Shown here: piece by piece, positions 46,538-58,102 of the stretch | How positions within the stretch are numbered: position 1 is the first letter of the stretch | Layout: each line of letters starts with the position of its first letter | Assembly (NCBI RefSeq): GCF_008704395.1 | Contig: NZ_CP023695.1 | Location: 2,046,001-2,110,000, forward strand | DNA: 64,000 nucleotides | Direction of reading: 5' to 3' | DNA from: Streptomyces alboniger | Lineage (GTDB): Bacteria; Actinomycetota; Actinomycetes; Streptomycetales; Streptomycetaceae | Program-made: the position numbers and the translations under genes | The notes under the pieces: generated by a model | Database searches by the model: none | Seen by the model: only the letters and a program-made list of their open reading frames with translations | What the model was told of the DNA's origin: nothing

Positions 46538-46541
<4 letters not shown>
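45306..46541 (+). CDS. thiO: Glycine oxidase ThiO (thiazole biosynthesis)
   Basis: FAD enzyme oxidising glycine to dehydroglycine for the thiazole ring; 411 aa. ATG 45306 lies 10 nt after the GGGAGGGG ribosome site inside the riboswitch 3' end. The FAD loop is VLVVGGGIIGLVTAWRTAQ near residue 16, followed by EPGGGAAQVAAGMLAAVTEL. The C-terminal DAAO-type block LATGHYRNGVLLTPLTG binds FAD and substrate. It overlaps thiS by 4 nt. Confidence 0.95.
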
Positions 46542-47564
<1,023 letters not shown>

Positions 47565-47671
47565 GGGGCCGTACGGGAGGCTGCGCGCGGGCGGGGGCTC
47601 CGCCTGTCACAGCTCGGCTTCAGTCCCGCCCTGAATTCACCCGGGCGGGATGGGCTGTCGGTGCCGGCTCG

Positions 47672-47677
47672 TAGACT
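47672..47677 (+). promoter_or_regulatory. -10 box for leaderless kinase transcript
   Basis: TAGACT ends 7 nt before GTG 47685. No ribosome site is present, the usual pattern of leaderless Streptomyces genes. No clear -35 box. Confidence 0.55.
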
Positions 47678-47684
47678 CCCCTGC

Positions 47685-49643
47685 GTGGACACGACCCTTC
47701 AGGACCCCCTCGTCGGGCAGCTGCTCGACAGCCGATACCGGATCGAGGGGCGCATCGCGGTCGGCGGGATGGCCACGGTCTACCGGGCCGTGGACACCCG
47801 CCTCGACCGCGTGCTCGCGCTCAAGGTGATGCACCCCACGCTGGCGGCGGACGCCTCCTTCGTGGACCGCTTCATCCGCGAGGCCAAATCGGTCGCCCGC
47901 CTCTCCCATCCGAACGTGGTCGGCGTCTTCGACCAGGGCACCGACGGTTCGTACGTCTATCTGGCGATGGAGTACGTCGCGGGCTGCACCCTGCGCGACG
48001 TCCTGCGCGAGCGCGGCGCGCTCCAGCCGCGGGCCGCGCTCGACATCCTGGAGCCGGTCCTCGCCGCGCTCGGTGCCGCGCACCGCGCCGGGTTCGTGCA
48101 CCGCGACATGAAGCCGGAGAACGTCCTCATAGGGGACGACGGCCGGGTCAAGGTCGCCGACTTCGGGCTCGTCCGCGCGGTGGACACCGTCACGAACACG
48201 ACCGGCACCGTCCTCGGGACCGTCTCCTACCTCGCCCCCGAGCAGATCGAGCACGGCACGGCGGACACCCGCGTGGACGTGTACGCGTGCGGGGTCGTGC
48301 TCTACGAAATGCTGACCGGCGCCAAGCCGCACTCCGGGGACTCCCCCGCCCAGGTGCTCTACCAACACCTCAACGAAGACGTGCCGCCCCCGTCGGCGGC
48401 CGTCCCCGGGCTCGCCTTCGAGCTCGACGAGCTGGTGGCCTGCGCCACCGCCCGCACCCCCGACGTCCGGCCGTACGACGCGGTGGCCCTCCTCTCCCGG
48501 CTCAGGGAGGCACGGTCCGCGCTCAGCGAGGAGCAGCTGGACGCGGTGCCGCCGCAGGCCCGCACGACGGGGCACGACAACGCCGAGGACCGCACCAGCG
48601 TCATCCCGCGCGCGGCGCGCTCCGTACAGCTTCCGCTGCCCGCCGAGGGTGATCAGGGCGGGCCGGACGGCCAGGACCCGCTGAACCGCACCAGTGTCCT
48701 GACGACGCCGCCGCCCGCGCCTCCCGCGCGGGCCCGGTCCGGGCGCGGCCGCTTCGACCCGCGCCGCCGCACGCTGGTGGTGGTCGCCGCGGTGCTGCTG
48801 GCCCTCGGCCTCGGCGCGGGCGTCTGGTACATCAACTCCGGCCAGTTCACAAAGGTCCCGCCGCTGCTCGCGAAGACCGAGGCCCAGGCGAAGCAGCGCC
48901 TTGAGGACGCCGGGCTCGAGGTGAAGGACGTCAAGCGCGCCTACAGCGACACCGACAAGCGCGGCACGGTCATGGACAGCGACCCGGCGGCGGGTGCGCG
49001 CATCCGGCAGAACGGCCAGGTGACGCTGACCGTCTCGCGCGGCCCGGAGACCGTGAAGGTGCCGGACGTCAAGAACATTCCGCTGGCCACGGCGAAGAAG
49101 GAGCTGAAGAACTCCGGTCTCGCCCCCGGCATGGTCAGCAAGGCCTTCAGCGACGCCGTCAAGAAGGGGTCCGTGATCAGCACGGACCCGCGGGCCGGGT
49201 TCACCCGCAAGGCGGGCTCCGCCGTCGCGCTGGTCGTCAGCAAGGGCCGCGAGGTCAAGGTCCCGGACGTGGTCGGCGAGTCCGCGGCGGACGCCACCGC
49301 CGATCTGGAGGAGGCCGGGCTCAGGGCCGAGATCGTCTCGAAGCGCGTCCACTCCGACGAGGACAAGGGCGATGTCGCCAGGCAGTCCCCCGGGGAGGGC
49401 AGGCCCCTCGCCGAGGGCGACACGGTCAAGCTGACGATCTCCAAGGGCCCGCCGATGGTCGAGGTCCCGGACGTGACCGGCATGGACGTCGACGACGCCG
49501 TGAAGGAGCTGGAGGCCGCGGGCTTCGAGGTGGACAAGGACCGCGGTCTGCTCGGCCTCTTCGGGGACACGGTGAAGGACCAGTCGGTGGACGGTGGCGA
49601 CGAGGCCCCCGAGGGGTCGACGATCACCATCGAGATCCGCTGA
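47685..49643 (+). CDS. PASTA-domain Ser/Thr protein kinase (PknL-like)
   Basis: 652-aa membrane kinase. The kinase domain (about 18-275) has the ATP lysine K47 (VLALKVMH), HRDMKPEN with D141, the DFG aspartate D159 and GTVSYLAPEQ. A juxtamembrane segment rich in Thr/Ser/Pro precedes one transmembrane helix (about 362-383). Four PASTA domains (about 385-652) form the extracytoplasmic sensor, expected to bind muropeptides or lipid II. GTG 47685 appears leaderless. Its neighbours are the thi operon and an endonuclease gene. Like PknL in mycobacteria it lies near an Rv2175c-type protein and class II DAHP synthase. Confidence 0.94.
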   Translation: MDTTLQDPLVGQLLDSRYRIEGRIAVGGMATVYRAVDTRLDRVLALKVMHPTLAADASFVDRFIREAKSVARLSHPNVVGVFDQGTDGSYVYLAMEYVAGCTLRDVLRERGALQPRAALDILEPVLAALGAAHRAGFVHRDMKPENVLIGDDGRVKVADFGLVRAVDTVTNTTGTVLGTVSYLAPEQIEHGTADTRVDVYACGVVLYEMLTGAKPHSGDSPAQVLYQHLNEDVPPPSAAVPGLAFELDELVACATARTPDVRPYDAVALLSRLREARSALSEEQLDAVPPQARTTGHDNAEDRTSVIPRAARSVQLPLPAEGDQGGPDGQDPLNRTSVLTTPPPAPPARARSGRGRFDPRRRTLVVVAAVLLALGLGAGVWYINSGQFTKVPPLLAKTEAQAKQRLEDAGLEVKDVKRAYSDTDKRGTVMDSDPAAGARIRQNGQVTLTVSRGPETVKVPDVKNIPLATAKKELKNSGLAPGMVSKAFSDAVKKGSVISTDPRAGFTRKAGSAVALVVSKGREVKVPDVVGESAADATADLEEAGLRAEIVSKRVHSDEDKGDVARQSPGEGRPLAEGDTVKLTISKGPPMVEVPDVTGMDVDDAVKELEAAGFEVDKDRGLLGLFGDTVKDQSVDGGDEAPEGSTITIEIR

Positions 49644-49658
49644 GACCCCGCGGGCTCG

Positions 49659-49682
49659 GGGGTGGGGCAGCTGCCCCACCCC
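49659..49682 (+). terminator. Palindromic terminator after the kinase gene
   Basis: A perfect 24-bp palindrome (GGGGTGGGGCAG and its complement) begins 16 nt after the kinase stop. Confidence 0.8.
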
Positions 49683-49768
49683 GGACCTCCACAGGCCCGG
49701 CCCGTGATGACCAATCCCACCCCGCTCCGGTGCCCGTCCGCCCCCGCGCCCGTGCCACCCTTGACGGT

Positions 49769-50671
49769 GTGAGCAGCAACAAGTCCCCCCTCATGGCGTC
49801 CCTGGGCGCCGCCTCCCGTAACCCCGTCGGCGGTCATGTCCCCGTCGCGGGCGGCCTTGCCTCCGTGGGTCTGTCCTACGCGCGCGATCTCGGCGCGGAG
49901 GCCGTCCAGGTCTTCGTCGCCAACCCGCGGGGCTGGGCGACCCCGCCCGGCAATCCGAAGCAGGACGAGGCGTTCCGCGCGACCTGCGCGGCCGAGGGCA
50001 TCCCGGCGTACGTCCACGCGCCCTACCTCATCAACTTCGGCTCGCACACCGAGGCCACCGCCGAGAAGTCCGTGGACTCCCTGCGGCACTCGCTGCGCCG
50101 GGGCCGCGAGATCGGCGCGCTCGGGGTCGTCGTACACACGGGTTCGGCGACGGGCGGACGGGACCGCGAGGTCGCCCTCAAGCAGGTGCGCGAGCTGGTG
50201 CTGCCCCTGCTCGACGAGCTGACGCACGACGACGACCCGTACCTGCTCCTGGAGTCCACCGCCGGTCAGGGCGCCTCCCTGTGCTCCCGCACCTGGGACT
50301 TCGGTCCGTACTTCGAGGCGCTGGACTCCCACCCCAAGCTGGGCGTCTGCCTGGACACCTGCCACATCTTCGCCGCGGGGCACGACCTGACGGGCCCGAG
50401 CGGCATGAAGCAGACCCTGGACCTCCTCGTGGACACGGTCGGCGAGGGCCGCCTGAAGCTCGTGCACGCCAATGACTCCAAGGACGTCGTCGGCGCCCAC
50501 AAGGACCGTCACGAGAACATCGGCACCGGCCACATCGGCGAGGACCCCTTCCGCGAGCTGATGCTCCACCCCGCGACCGAGGGCGTGCCGCTGATCATCG
50601 AGACGCCCGGCGGCAAGGAGGGGCACGCGGCGGACGTGGCGCGGCTGAAGGGGCTCAGGAGCAGCTGGTAA
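49769..50671 (+). CDS. nfo: Endonuclease IV-type (Nfo) AP endonuclease
   Basis: 300-aa TIM-barrel protein of the AP-endonuclease 2 / deoxyribonuclease IV family; cleaves DNA at abasic sites. Metal-binding blocks are YVHAPYLINFGS, LLLESTAGQG, GVCLDTCHIFAAG, LVHANDSKDVVGAHKDRHENIGTG and a final LIIETPGG, giving the expected His/Glu/Asp ligands. GTG 49769 has no strong ribosome site. A few members are sugar isomerases, but the full set of ligands here favours the endonuclease. Confidence 0.88.
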   Translation: MSSNKSPLMASLGAASRNPVGGHVPVAGGLASVGLSYARDLGAEAVQVFVANPRGWATPPGNPKQDEAFRATCAAEGIPAYVHAPYLINFGSHTEATAEKSVDSLRHSLRRGREIGALGVVVHTGSATGGRDREVALKQVRELVLPLLDELTHDDDPYLLLESTAGQGASLCSRTWDFGPYFEALDSHPKLGVCLDTCHIFAAGHDLTGPSGMKQTLDLLVDTVGEGRLKLVHANDSKDVVGAHKDRHENIGTGHIGEDPFRELMLHPATEGVPLIIETPGGKEGHAADVARLKGLRSSW

Positions 50672-50683
50672 ACACTTGAAGAG

Positions 50684-50698
50684 TACCCCCAGGGGGTA
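50684..50698 (+). promoter_or_regulatory. CsoR-type copper operator within the DUF4396 promoter
   Basis: TACCCCC-A-GGGGGTA, a perfect 15-bp palindrome, lies in the 17-bp spacer between a -35-like TTGAAG (50676-50681) and a -10-like TACGGT (50699-50704). This matches CsoR operator architecture for copper-responsive repression. The metal is inferred from the motif, not proven. Confidence 0.75.
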
Positions 50699-50749
50699 TA
50701 CGGTTCCTGTCGAGCGGCAGGAACCGCTATCCGACGTTGGGGGCTACTC

Positions 50750-51328
50750 ATGCAGCACGACACACACGCCGAGCACACACACCACGGGCACGGCGAGGAG
50801 CACGGCCACAGCCAGAGCCACGGCCACAGCCACCACGGTCACAGCCACCACGGGCACGACCACGGCACCGGCCCCGGCGTCGCCCCCGGCAAGGTCAGCT
50901 GGCGCATGGCCGCCCAGGCCACCCTGCACTGCCTCACCGGCTGCGCCATCGGCGAGGTGCTCGGCATGGTCATCGGCACGGCGCTCGGCTGGGGCAACGT
51001 ACCGACGATGGCCCTCGCGATCGCCCTGGCGTTCACCTTCGGATACGCCCTCACCCTGCGCGGCATCCTCAAGGCGGGCGTCGACTTCAAGACGGCGTTC
51101 CGCGTCGCGCTCGCCGCCGACACCCTCTCCATCGCCGTGATGGAGCTGATCGACAACGGCGTGATCGCGCTGTGGCCGGGCGGCATGGACGCGCACCTGG
51201 GCGACCTGATGTTCTGGTGGATCCTCGCCCTCGCCCTGGCGGCCGCGTTCGTGATCACCACGCCGGTGAACAAGTGGATGATCGGCCGCGGCAAGGGCCA
51301 CGCTGTGGTGCATCAGTACCGCCACTGA
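50750..51328 (+). CDS. His-rich DUF4396 membrane protein, predicted copper-responsive
   Basis: 192-aa protein. The first 38 residues are about half His, with HGHS and HHGH repeats, a strong candidate metal-binding tail facing outward or the cytoplasm. The rest is a DUF4396 domain with four hydrophobic helices (about residues 52-182); GCAIGEVLGMVIG and ALAADTLSIAVMELIDN are its most conserved-looking parts. ATG 50750 follows GGGGGC. The CsoR-like operator in its promoter and the His tail point to copper handling. The family has no established function and no chaperone or P-type ATPase is adjacent. Confidence 0.85.
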   Translation: MQHDTHAEHTHHGHGEEHGHSQSHGHSHHGHSHHGHDHGTGPGVAPGKVSWRMAAQATLHCLTGCAIGEVLGMVIGTALGWGNVPTMALAIALAFTFGYALTLRGILKAGVDFKTAFRVALAADTLSIAVMELIDNGVIALWPGGMDAHLGDLMFWWILALALAAAFVITTPVNKWMIGRGKGHAVVHQYRH

Positions 51329-51357
51329 CCAGCGGCGACGCAGCGGCGCGCGTGGAC

Positions 51358-51990
51358 CTAGAGCTCGGGGCCGTCCCCGGGCTCTTCCTGGTAGGAGTAG
51401 CGCTGCTCGCGCCAGGGGTCGCCGACGTTGTGATAGCCGCGCTCCTCCCAGAAGCCGCGGCGGTCGGCGGTCATGTACTCGACGCCGCGGACCCACTTGG
51501 GGCCCTTCCAGGCGTACAGATGGGGCACCACGAGCCGCAGCGGGAAACCGTGCTCCGCGGTGAGCAGTTCGCCGCCCTTGTGGGTGGCGAAGATCGTGCC
51601 CTCGGCGGCGAAGTCGGCCATCCGCAGGTTCGAGCTGAAGCCGTACTCCGCCCAGACCATGACGTGCGTGGCGTCGTCGGCGGGCGGCGCGAGGTCCAGG
51701 ATCGTACGGGCCGTCACGCCTCCCCACTCGGCGCCCAGCATGCTGAACTTCGTGACACAGTGCAGGTCGCCGACGACCGTGGCGTACGGCAGGGCCGAGA
51801 ACTCCTCGTGGGTCCAGCAGTGCTTCTCGCCGTCCGCGGTGGCCCCGAAGACCCTGAACTCCCAGCGCTCCGGGCGGAACTTCGGCACCGGGCCGTAGTG
51901 CGTGACCGGCCAGCCGCGCTGCAACCGCTGACCCGGCGGAAGCTCCGGCTCCGCTGCCTGTCGAGATGCGCGTTCCGCCGGCTGACCCAT
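51358..51990 (-). CDS. Molybdopterin sulfite-oxidase-like oxidoreductase
   Basis: 210-aa protein of the oxidoreductase molybdopterin-binding (sulfite oxidase / YedY) superfamily. The conserved cysteine that ligates Mo is in GDLHCVTKFSMLGAEWGGV. Other core blocks are WAEYGFSSNLRMADF and GFPLRLVVPHLYAWKGPKWVRG. ATG 51990 is behind AGGAT; the frame continues upstream without a start signal. No Tat signal or heme domain is present, so this is the short stand-alone form of unknown substrate. Divergent from bfr. Confidence 0.87.
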   Translation of the reverse strand: MGQPAERASRQAAEPELPPGQRLQRGWPVTHYGPVPKFRPERWEFRVFGATADGEKHCWTHEEFSALPYATVVGDLHCVTKFSMLGAEWGGVTARTILDLAPPADDATHVMVWAEYGFSSNLRMADFAAEGTIFATHKGGELLTAEHGFPLRLVVPHLYAWKGPKWVRGVEYMTADRRGFWEERGYHNVGDPWREQRYSYQEEPGDGPEL

Positions 51991-52155
51991 GACTCCATCC
52001 TGACAGACCGTGGACGGTGGACGTGACCAGACGAAGTCTGACAGATACGGATTCGGGCAACTCCTACTAAGCGTGCACTTACTGGACGGCTTCCGAACGC
52101 CGGTGCAAAGATGCGCGCTACCTGCCCAGTTACCCGTGTGGAAGGAGCCTCTGCG

Positions 52156-52635
52156 ATGCAGGGCGACCCCGAGGTCATCGAATTTCTCAACGAGCAGCTG
52201 ACCGCCGAGCTGACGGCGATCAACCAGTACTTCCTGCACGCCAAGATGCAGGAGAACTTCGGCTGGACGAAGCTCGCCAAGTACACCCGCGCAGAGTCGT
52301 TCGACGAGATGAAGCACGCGGAGGTGCTGACCGACCGGATCCTCTTCCTCGACGGCCTGCCCAACTACCAGCGGCTCTTCCACGTCCGGGTGGGCCAGAC
52401 GGTCACCGAGATGTTCCAGGCGGACCGGCAGGTCGAGGTGGAGGCGATCGACCGCCTCAAGCGCGGGATCGAGGTGATGCGGGCCAAGGGCGACATCACG
52501 TCGGCCAACATCTTCGAGTCGATCCTCGCGGACGAGGAGCACCACATCGACTATCTCGACACCCAGCTGGAACTGGTCGAGAAGCTGGGTGAGCCGCTGT
52601 ACCTCGCGCAGCTCATCGAGCAGCCCGAGAGCTAG
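52156..52635 (+). CDS. bfr: Bacterioferritin
   Basis: Iron-storage ferritin, 159 aa, assembles as a 24-mer with heme at subunit interfaces. All diiron ferroxidase ligands are in place: E18, E51, H54, E94, E127, H130. The heme ligand M52 is also present. ATG 52156 follows AAGGAG. The stop overlaps that of the convergent bfd gene, whose product releases iron from Bfr. Normal length. Confidence 0.97.
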   Translation: MQGDPEVIEFLNEQLTAELTAINQYFLHAKMQENFGWTKLAKYTRAESFDEMKHAEVLTDRILFLDGLPNYQRLFHVRVGQTVTEMFQADRQVEVEAIDRLKRGIEVMRAKGDITSANIFESILADEEHHIDYLDTQLELVEKLGEPLYLAQLIEQPES

Positions 52636-52868
52636 GCGGCCTGCTGGGCGGGCTCGTCCAGACCGGAGAGCACCGGCTCCCCCTGGTCGGCCAGCTCGCG
52701 CCGCGGGCACGCGCCCCGGCCGAGCAGCGCCTGGATGCGGCGTACGCACGAACCACAGTCCGTGCCCGCCTTGCAGGCCGAGGCTATCTGGCGGGGGGTG
52801 CAGGCACCGTCCTCCGCGTGCTTCTTCACCTGCGCCTCGGTGACCCCGAAGCAGTTGCAGACGTACAC
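52632..52868 (-). CDS. bfd: Bacterioferritin-associated ferredoxin Bfd
   Basis: 78-aa [2Fe-2S] protein that reduces Bfr-stored iron for mobilisation. The cluster ligands are C4 and C6 (VCNCFG) and C38 and C41 (TDCGSC). GTG 52868 lies 8 nt after GGGAGG. The two stop codons of bfr and bfd share the tetranucleotide CTAG. An iron box precedes the gene, so it should be induced when iron is low. Confidence 0.93.
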   Translation of the reverse strand: MYVCNCFGVTEAQVKKHAEDGACTPRQIASACKAGTDCGSCVRRIQALLGRGACPRRELADQGEPVLSGLDEPAQQAA

Positions 52869-52929
52869 GCGGCTCACCTCCCGGAGGGGGACGGACGGAC
52901 AGGACTCATCGGTAGCGCCGTCCCGATTG

Positions 52930-52948
52930 ATCGGTGAGGCTAACCTAA
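52930..52948 (-). promoter_or_regulatory. Iron box (DmdR1/IdeR operator) upstream of bfd
   Basis: A 19-bp site, ATCGGTGAGG followed by CTAACCTAA, matches the DmdR/IdeR consensus at 16 of 19 positions, 62 nt upstream of bfd. It predicts Fe(II)-dependent repression of bfd. Confidence 0.8.
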
Positions 52949-52991
52949 CCTTACCCACGACTCCGGGCACGCAAAAGCCCCCGATACGCCG

Positions 52992-53024
52992 GTGGGGCGC
53001 GGATCACATGGATCCGCGCCCCAC
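52992..53024 (-). terminator. Hairpin terminator after DAHP synthase
   Basis: 14-bp stem (52992-53005 with 53011-53024), 5-nt loop, 22 nt past the stop of the minus-strand gene. Confidence 0.8.
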
Positions 53025-53046
53025 ACGTACGTACAGCCTTGAGGGG

Positions 53047-55413
<2,367 letters not shown>

Positions 55414-55415
55414 TC

Positions 55416-56003
55416 ATGGCGCAACGGCAGCGGAAGAAGACCCCGGCGAAACCCCGGCTGTCCGCCGACGACTGGGCGGACGCCGCGCTCACGGCGATCG
55501 GCGAGGGCGGCCTCGCGGCCGTCGCCGTGGAGCCCCTCGCCGTGCGTCTCGGCACCACCAAGGGCAGCTTCTACTGGCACTTCGCGGGCCGCGACGCGCT
55601 CATCGAGGCCGCTCTGGACCGGTGGGCGAAGCTCCACACCGAAGGGGTGATCACCCAGGTGGAGGCCGAGCCGGACCCACGCAAGCGGATCCGGCTGCTC
55701 TTCGCCGAGGCGATCACCACCGCCACGTCCGGCTCGCTGGAGGTCTCCCTGCTCGCGACCGCCGGGCACCCGCAGGTCGCCGCGGCCCTGCGGAAGGTGA
55801 CTGAGCGCCGCGTGGCGTACGTCGCCGAGCTGTTCGCGCGGCTCGGCTTCCCCGAGGCGGAGGCGCGCCGACGCGGCCTGCTCGCGTACAGCGTCTATCT
55901 GGGCCACACCCAGCTCGGCCACGCGGTGCCCTCGGTGCTGCCGGGCGAGGACGAACTCGGCGCCTACATCGACGACGGCCTGGATCTCCTGATGATGCGC
56001 TAA
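55416..56003 (+). CDS. TetR-family transcriptional regulator
   Basis: 195-aa regulator. N-terminal basic stretch QRQRKKTPAKPRLS, then HTH LGTTKGSFYWHFAGRDALIEA at about residues 40-65. The C-terminal domain is helical. ATG 55416 or ATG 55410 (two residues longer) are both plausible; no ribosome site is evident, so it may be leaderless. Two palindromes lie between it and the divergent SRPBCC gene. The trp leader peptide starts 10 nt after its stop. Confidence 0.88.
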   Translation: MAQRQRKKTPAKPRLSADDWADAALTAIGEGGLAAVAVEPLAVRLGTTKGSFYWHFAGRDALIEAALDRWAKLHTEGVITQVEAEPDPRKRIRLLFAEAITTATSGSLEVSLLATAGHPQVAAALRKVTERRVAYVAELFARLGFPEAEARRRGLLAYSVYLGHTQLGHAVPSVLPGEDELGAYIDDGLDLLMMR

Positions 56004-56013
56004 GGTGCCGGAC

Positions 56014-56073
56014 ATGCACGCGCAGACGACGACTCGTAACTGGTGGTGGCCCGCTCATCCGGCGGCCCACTGA
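56014..56073 (+). CDS. trpL: trp leader peptide with three Trp codons
   Basis: A 19-codon ORF, MHAQTTTRNWWWPAHPAAH, with three consecutive TGG codons (56041-56049). AGGTG lies 6 nt upstream of ATG 56014. Ribosome stalling on uncharged tRNA-Trp here should prevent the downstream hairpin. Typical of tryptophan attenuation. Confidence 0.9.
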   Translation: MHAQTTTRNWWWPAHPAAH

Positions 56074-56096
56074 CTGCGCGTACGCAAGACTCGCGA

Positions 56097-56119
56097 AAGG
56101 CCGCCCGAGGGGCGGCCTT
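56097..56119 (+). terminator. trp attenuator hairpin
   Basis: 10-bp GC-rich stem (56097-56106 with 56110-56119), 3-nt loop, 23 nt after the leader peptide stop and 60 nt before trpEG. Followed by a short T-rich stretch. Acts as the conditional terminator. Confidence 0.85.
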
Positions 56120-56179
56120 CTGTGTTTCCCGGACTCCCGGGCGCGGCCGTTCCTCTCCGAGTGAGAAGGAACAGAACCG

Positions 56180-58102
56180 ATGCAGCCCACCGTCCTCGCC
56201 GACCTCCTGTCCGACGACCGCCCGTTCGCCCTGCTGCGCCGCCGCACACCCGGCCGCGACCACGACACGGTCGAGGTCCTCATCGGCCCCACGGGTACCT
56301 ACGACCGGCTGGCGGACATCCCCGACGGCCTGGCGCTCGTGCCCTTCCGGCAGCTCGGGGAGCGCGGCTTCGACGTCCGCGACGACGGCACGCCGCTGAC
56401 CGTCCTCACCCCCGAGGAGAGTCACGAACTCCCGCTCGACGCGGCCCTGTCGGCGCTGCCCGCGCACCAGGTGCGGGTCCGCGGCGGCGCCTTCGACGTG
56501 GACGACACGGCGTACGCGGACATCGTGGGGCGCGTCCTGCGCGAGGAGATCGGGCGGGGCGAGGGCGCCAACTTCGTCATCCGCCGTACGTACGAGGGTG
56601 AGATCCCGGAGTTCGGCAGAGCGGACGCCCTGGCGCTCTTCCGGCGGCTCCTGGCGGGCGAGCGGGGCGCGTACTGGACGTACGTCGTGCACACCGGCGA
56701 CCGGACGCTCGTGGGGGCGAGCCCCGAGGTGCATGTGCGGATGTCCGGCGGGACGGTCGTCATGAACCCCATCAGCGGCACGTACCGCTACCCGGCCGGC
56801 GGGCCGACCCCCGACGGGCTGCTCGCCTTCCTCGCCGACGGCAAGGAGACCGAGGAGCTGTCGATGGTCGTCGACGAGGAGCTGAAGATGATGTGCACCG
56901 TCGGCGACATGGGCGGTGTCGTGGTCGGGCCGCGCCTGAAGGAGATGGCCCATCTCGCGCACACCGAGTACGAGTTGCGCGGCAAGTCGTCGCTCGACGT
57001 GCGCGAGGTCCTGAAGGAGACCATGTTCGCGGCGACCGTCACCGGGTCGCCGGTGCAGAACGCCTGCCGGGTCATCGAGCGGCACGAGACCGGCGGACGG
57101 GGCTACTACGCCGGCGCCCTCGCGCTCATCGGCAGGTCCGCGGGGAGTGGTGGGCGGGAAGGGGGCGTCGGCGCACAGACCCTGGACTCCCCCATCCTGA
57201 TCCGCACCGCCGACATCTCCGCCTCCGGGAGGCTTCGGGTGCCGGTCGGCGCGACGCTCGTGCGCGGCTCGGACCCGGCGGGCGAAGTCGCGGAGACCCA
57301 TGCGAAGGCGGCGGGGGTGCTCGCCGCGCTGGGGGTGCGCCCCGGACGCCCGCGCGAGGAGGGCGCGCGGCCCGCCCTCGCCGACGATCCACGCGTGCGT
57401 GCGGCACTGGACGGGCGGCGGGACCGCCTCGCGCCGTTCTGGCTGCGGATGCAGGAACCGGCCCGCGAGCTGACCGGGCACGCGCTCGTCGTGGACGGCG
57501 AGGACACGTTCACGGCGATGCTCGCGCACGTCCTGCGCTCCCTGGGCCTCGCGGTGTCGGTGCGGCGGTACGACGAGACGGGGCTGCGGGAGGCGGTGCG
57601 CGCGCACCGGGGGCCCGTCGTGCTCGGCCCGGGCCCCGGGGACCCGTCCGACCTCACCGACCCGAAGATGCGGTTCCTGCGCTCGCTGACGGCGGAGGTG
57701 CTCCGGGGCCACGAGTACGGCGTGCTCGGCGTCTGCCTCGGGCACGAGCTGATCGCGGCCGAGCTGGGCCTGGAGATCGTACGGAAGGACGTGCCGTACC
57801 AGGGCGCGCAGATCGACGTCGACCTGTTCGGGCGAGCCGAGACCGTCGGGTTCTACAACAGCTTCGTGGCGCGCTGCGACGACGAGGCGGCGGCGGAGCT
57901 GGCCGCGCACGCCGTGGAGGTCAGCAGGGACCGGACGAACGGGGAGGTCCACGCGGTGCGCGGGTCCTCCTTCGCGGGCGTGCAGTTCCATCCGGAGTCG
58001 GTGCTGACGCTGCGCGGGACCGCGATCGTGCGGGAACTGCTCGGTCAGATCCTGGCCGCGGCCGGGACGAGGACGTTCTCGGAGCGGCGGCCCTCCGTGT
58101 AG
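56180..58102 (+). CDS. trpEG: Fused anthranilate synthase TrpE-TrpG
   Basis: 640-aa bifunctional enzyme making anthranilate from chorismate and glutamine. The N-terminal TrpE part (about 1-400) has GASPEVHVRMSGGTVVMNPISG, DEELKMMCTVGDMG and LDSPILIRTADI. The C-terminal glutamine amidotransferase (about 430-635) has the nucleophile in GVCLGHE and the His/Glu pair in QFHPES. Similar fusions occur in other Streptomyces and in PhzE. The Trp leader argues for primary tryptophan synthesis. ATG 56180 follows GAGAAGGAAC. Its last 58 nt overlap the convergent dehydrogenase gene. Confidence 0.93.
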   Translation: MQPTVLADLLSDDRPFALLRRRTPGRDHDTVEVLIGPTGTYDRLADIPDGLALVPFRQLGERGFDVRDDGTPLTVLTPEESHELPLDAALSALPAHQVRVRGGAFDVDDTAYADIVGRVLREEIGRGEGANFVIRRTYEGEIPEFGRADALALFRRLLAGERGAYWTYVVHTGDRTLVGASPEVHVRMSGGTVVMNPISGTYRYPAGGPTPDGLLAFLADGKETEELSMVVDEELKMMCTVGDMGGVVVGPRLKEMAHLAHTEYELRGKSSLDVREVLKETMFAATVTGSPVQNACRVIERHETGGRGYYAGALALIGRSAGSGGREGGVGAQTLDSPILIRTADISASGRLRVPVGATLVRGSDPAGEVAETHAKAAGVLAALGVRPGRPREEGARPALADDPRVRAALDGRRDRLAPFWLRMQEPARELTGHALVVDGEDTFTAMLAHVLRSLGLAVSVRRYDETGLREAVRAHRGPVVLGPGPGDPSDLTDPKMRFLRSLTAEVLRGHEYGVLGVCLGHELIAAELGLEIVRKDVPYQGAQIDVDLFGRAETVGFYNSFVARCDDEAAAELAAHAVEVSRDRTNGEVHAVRGSSFAGVQFHPESVLTLRGTAIVRELLGQILAAAGTRTFSERRPSV

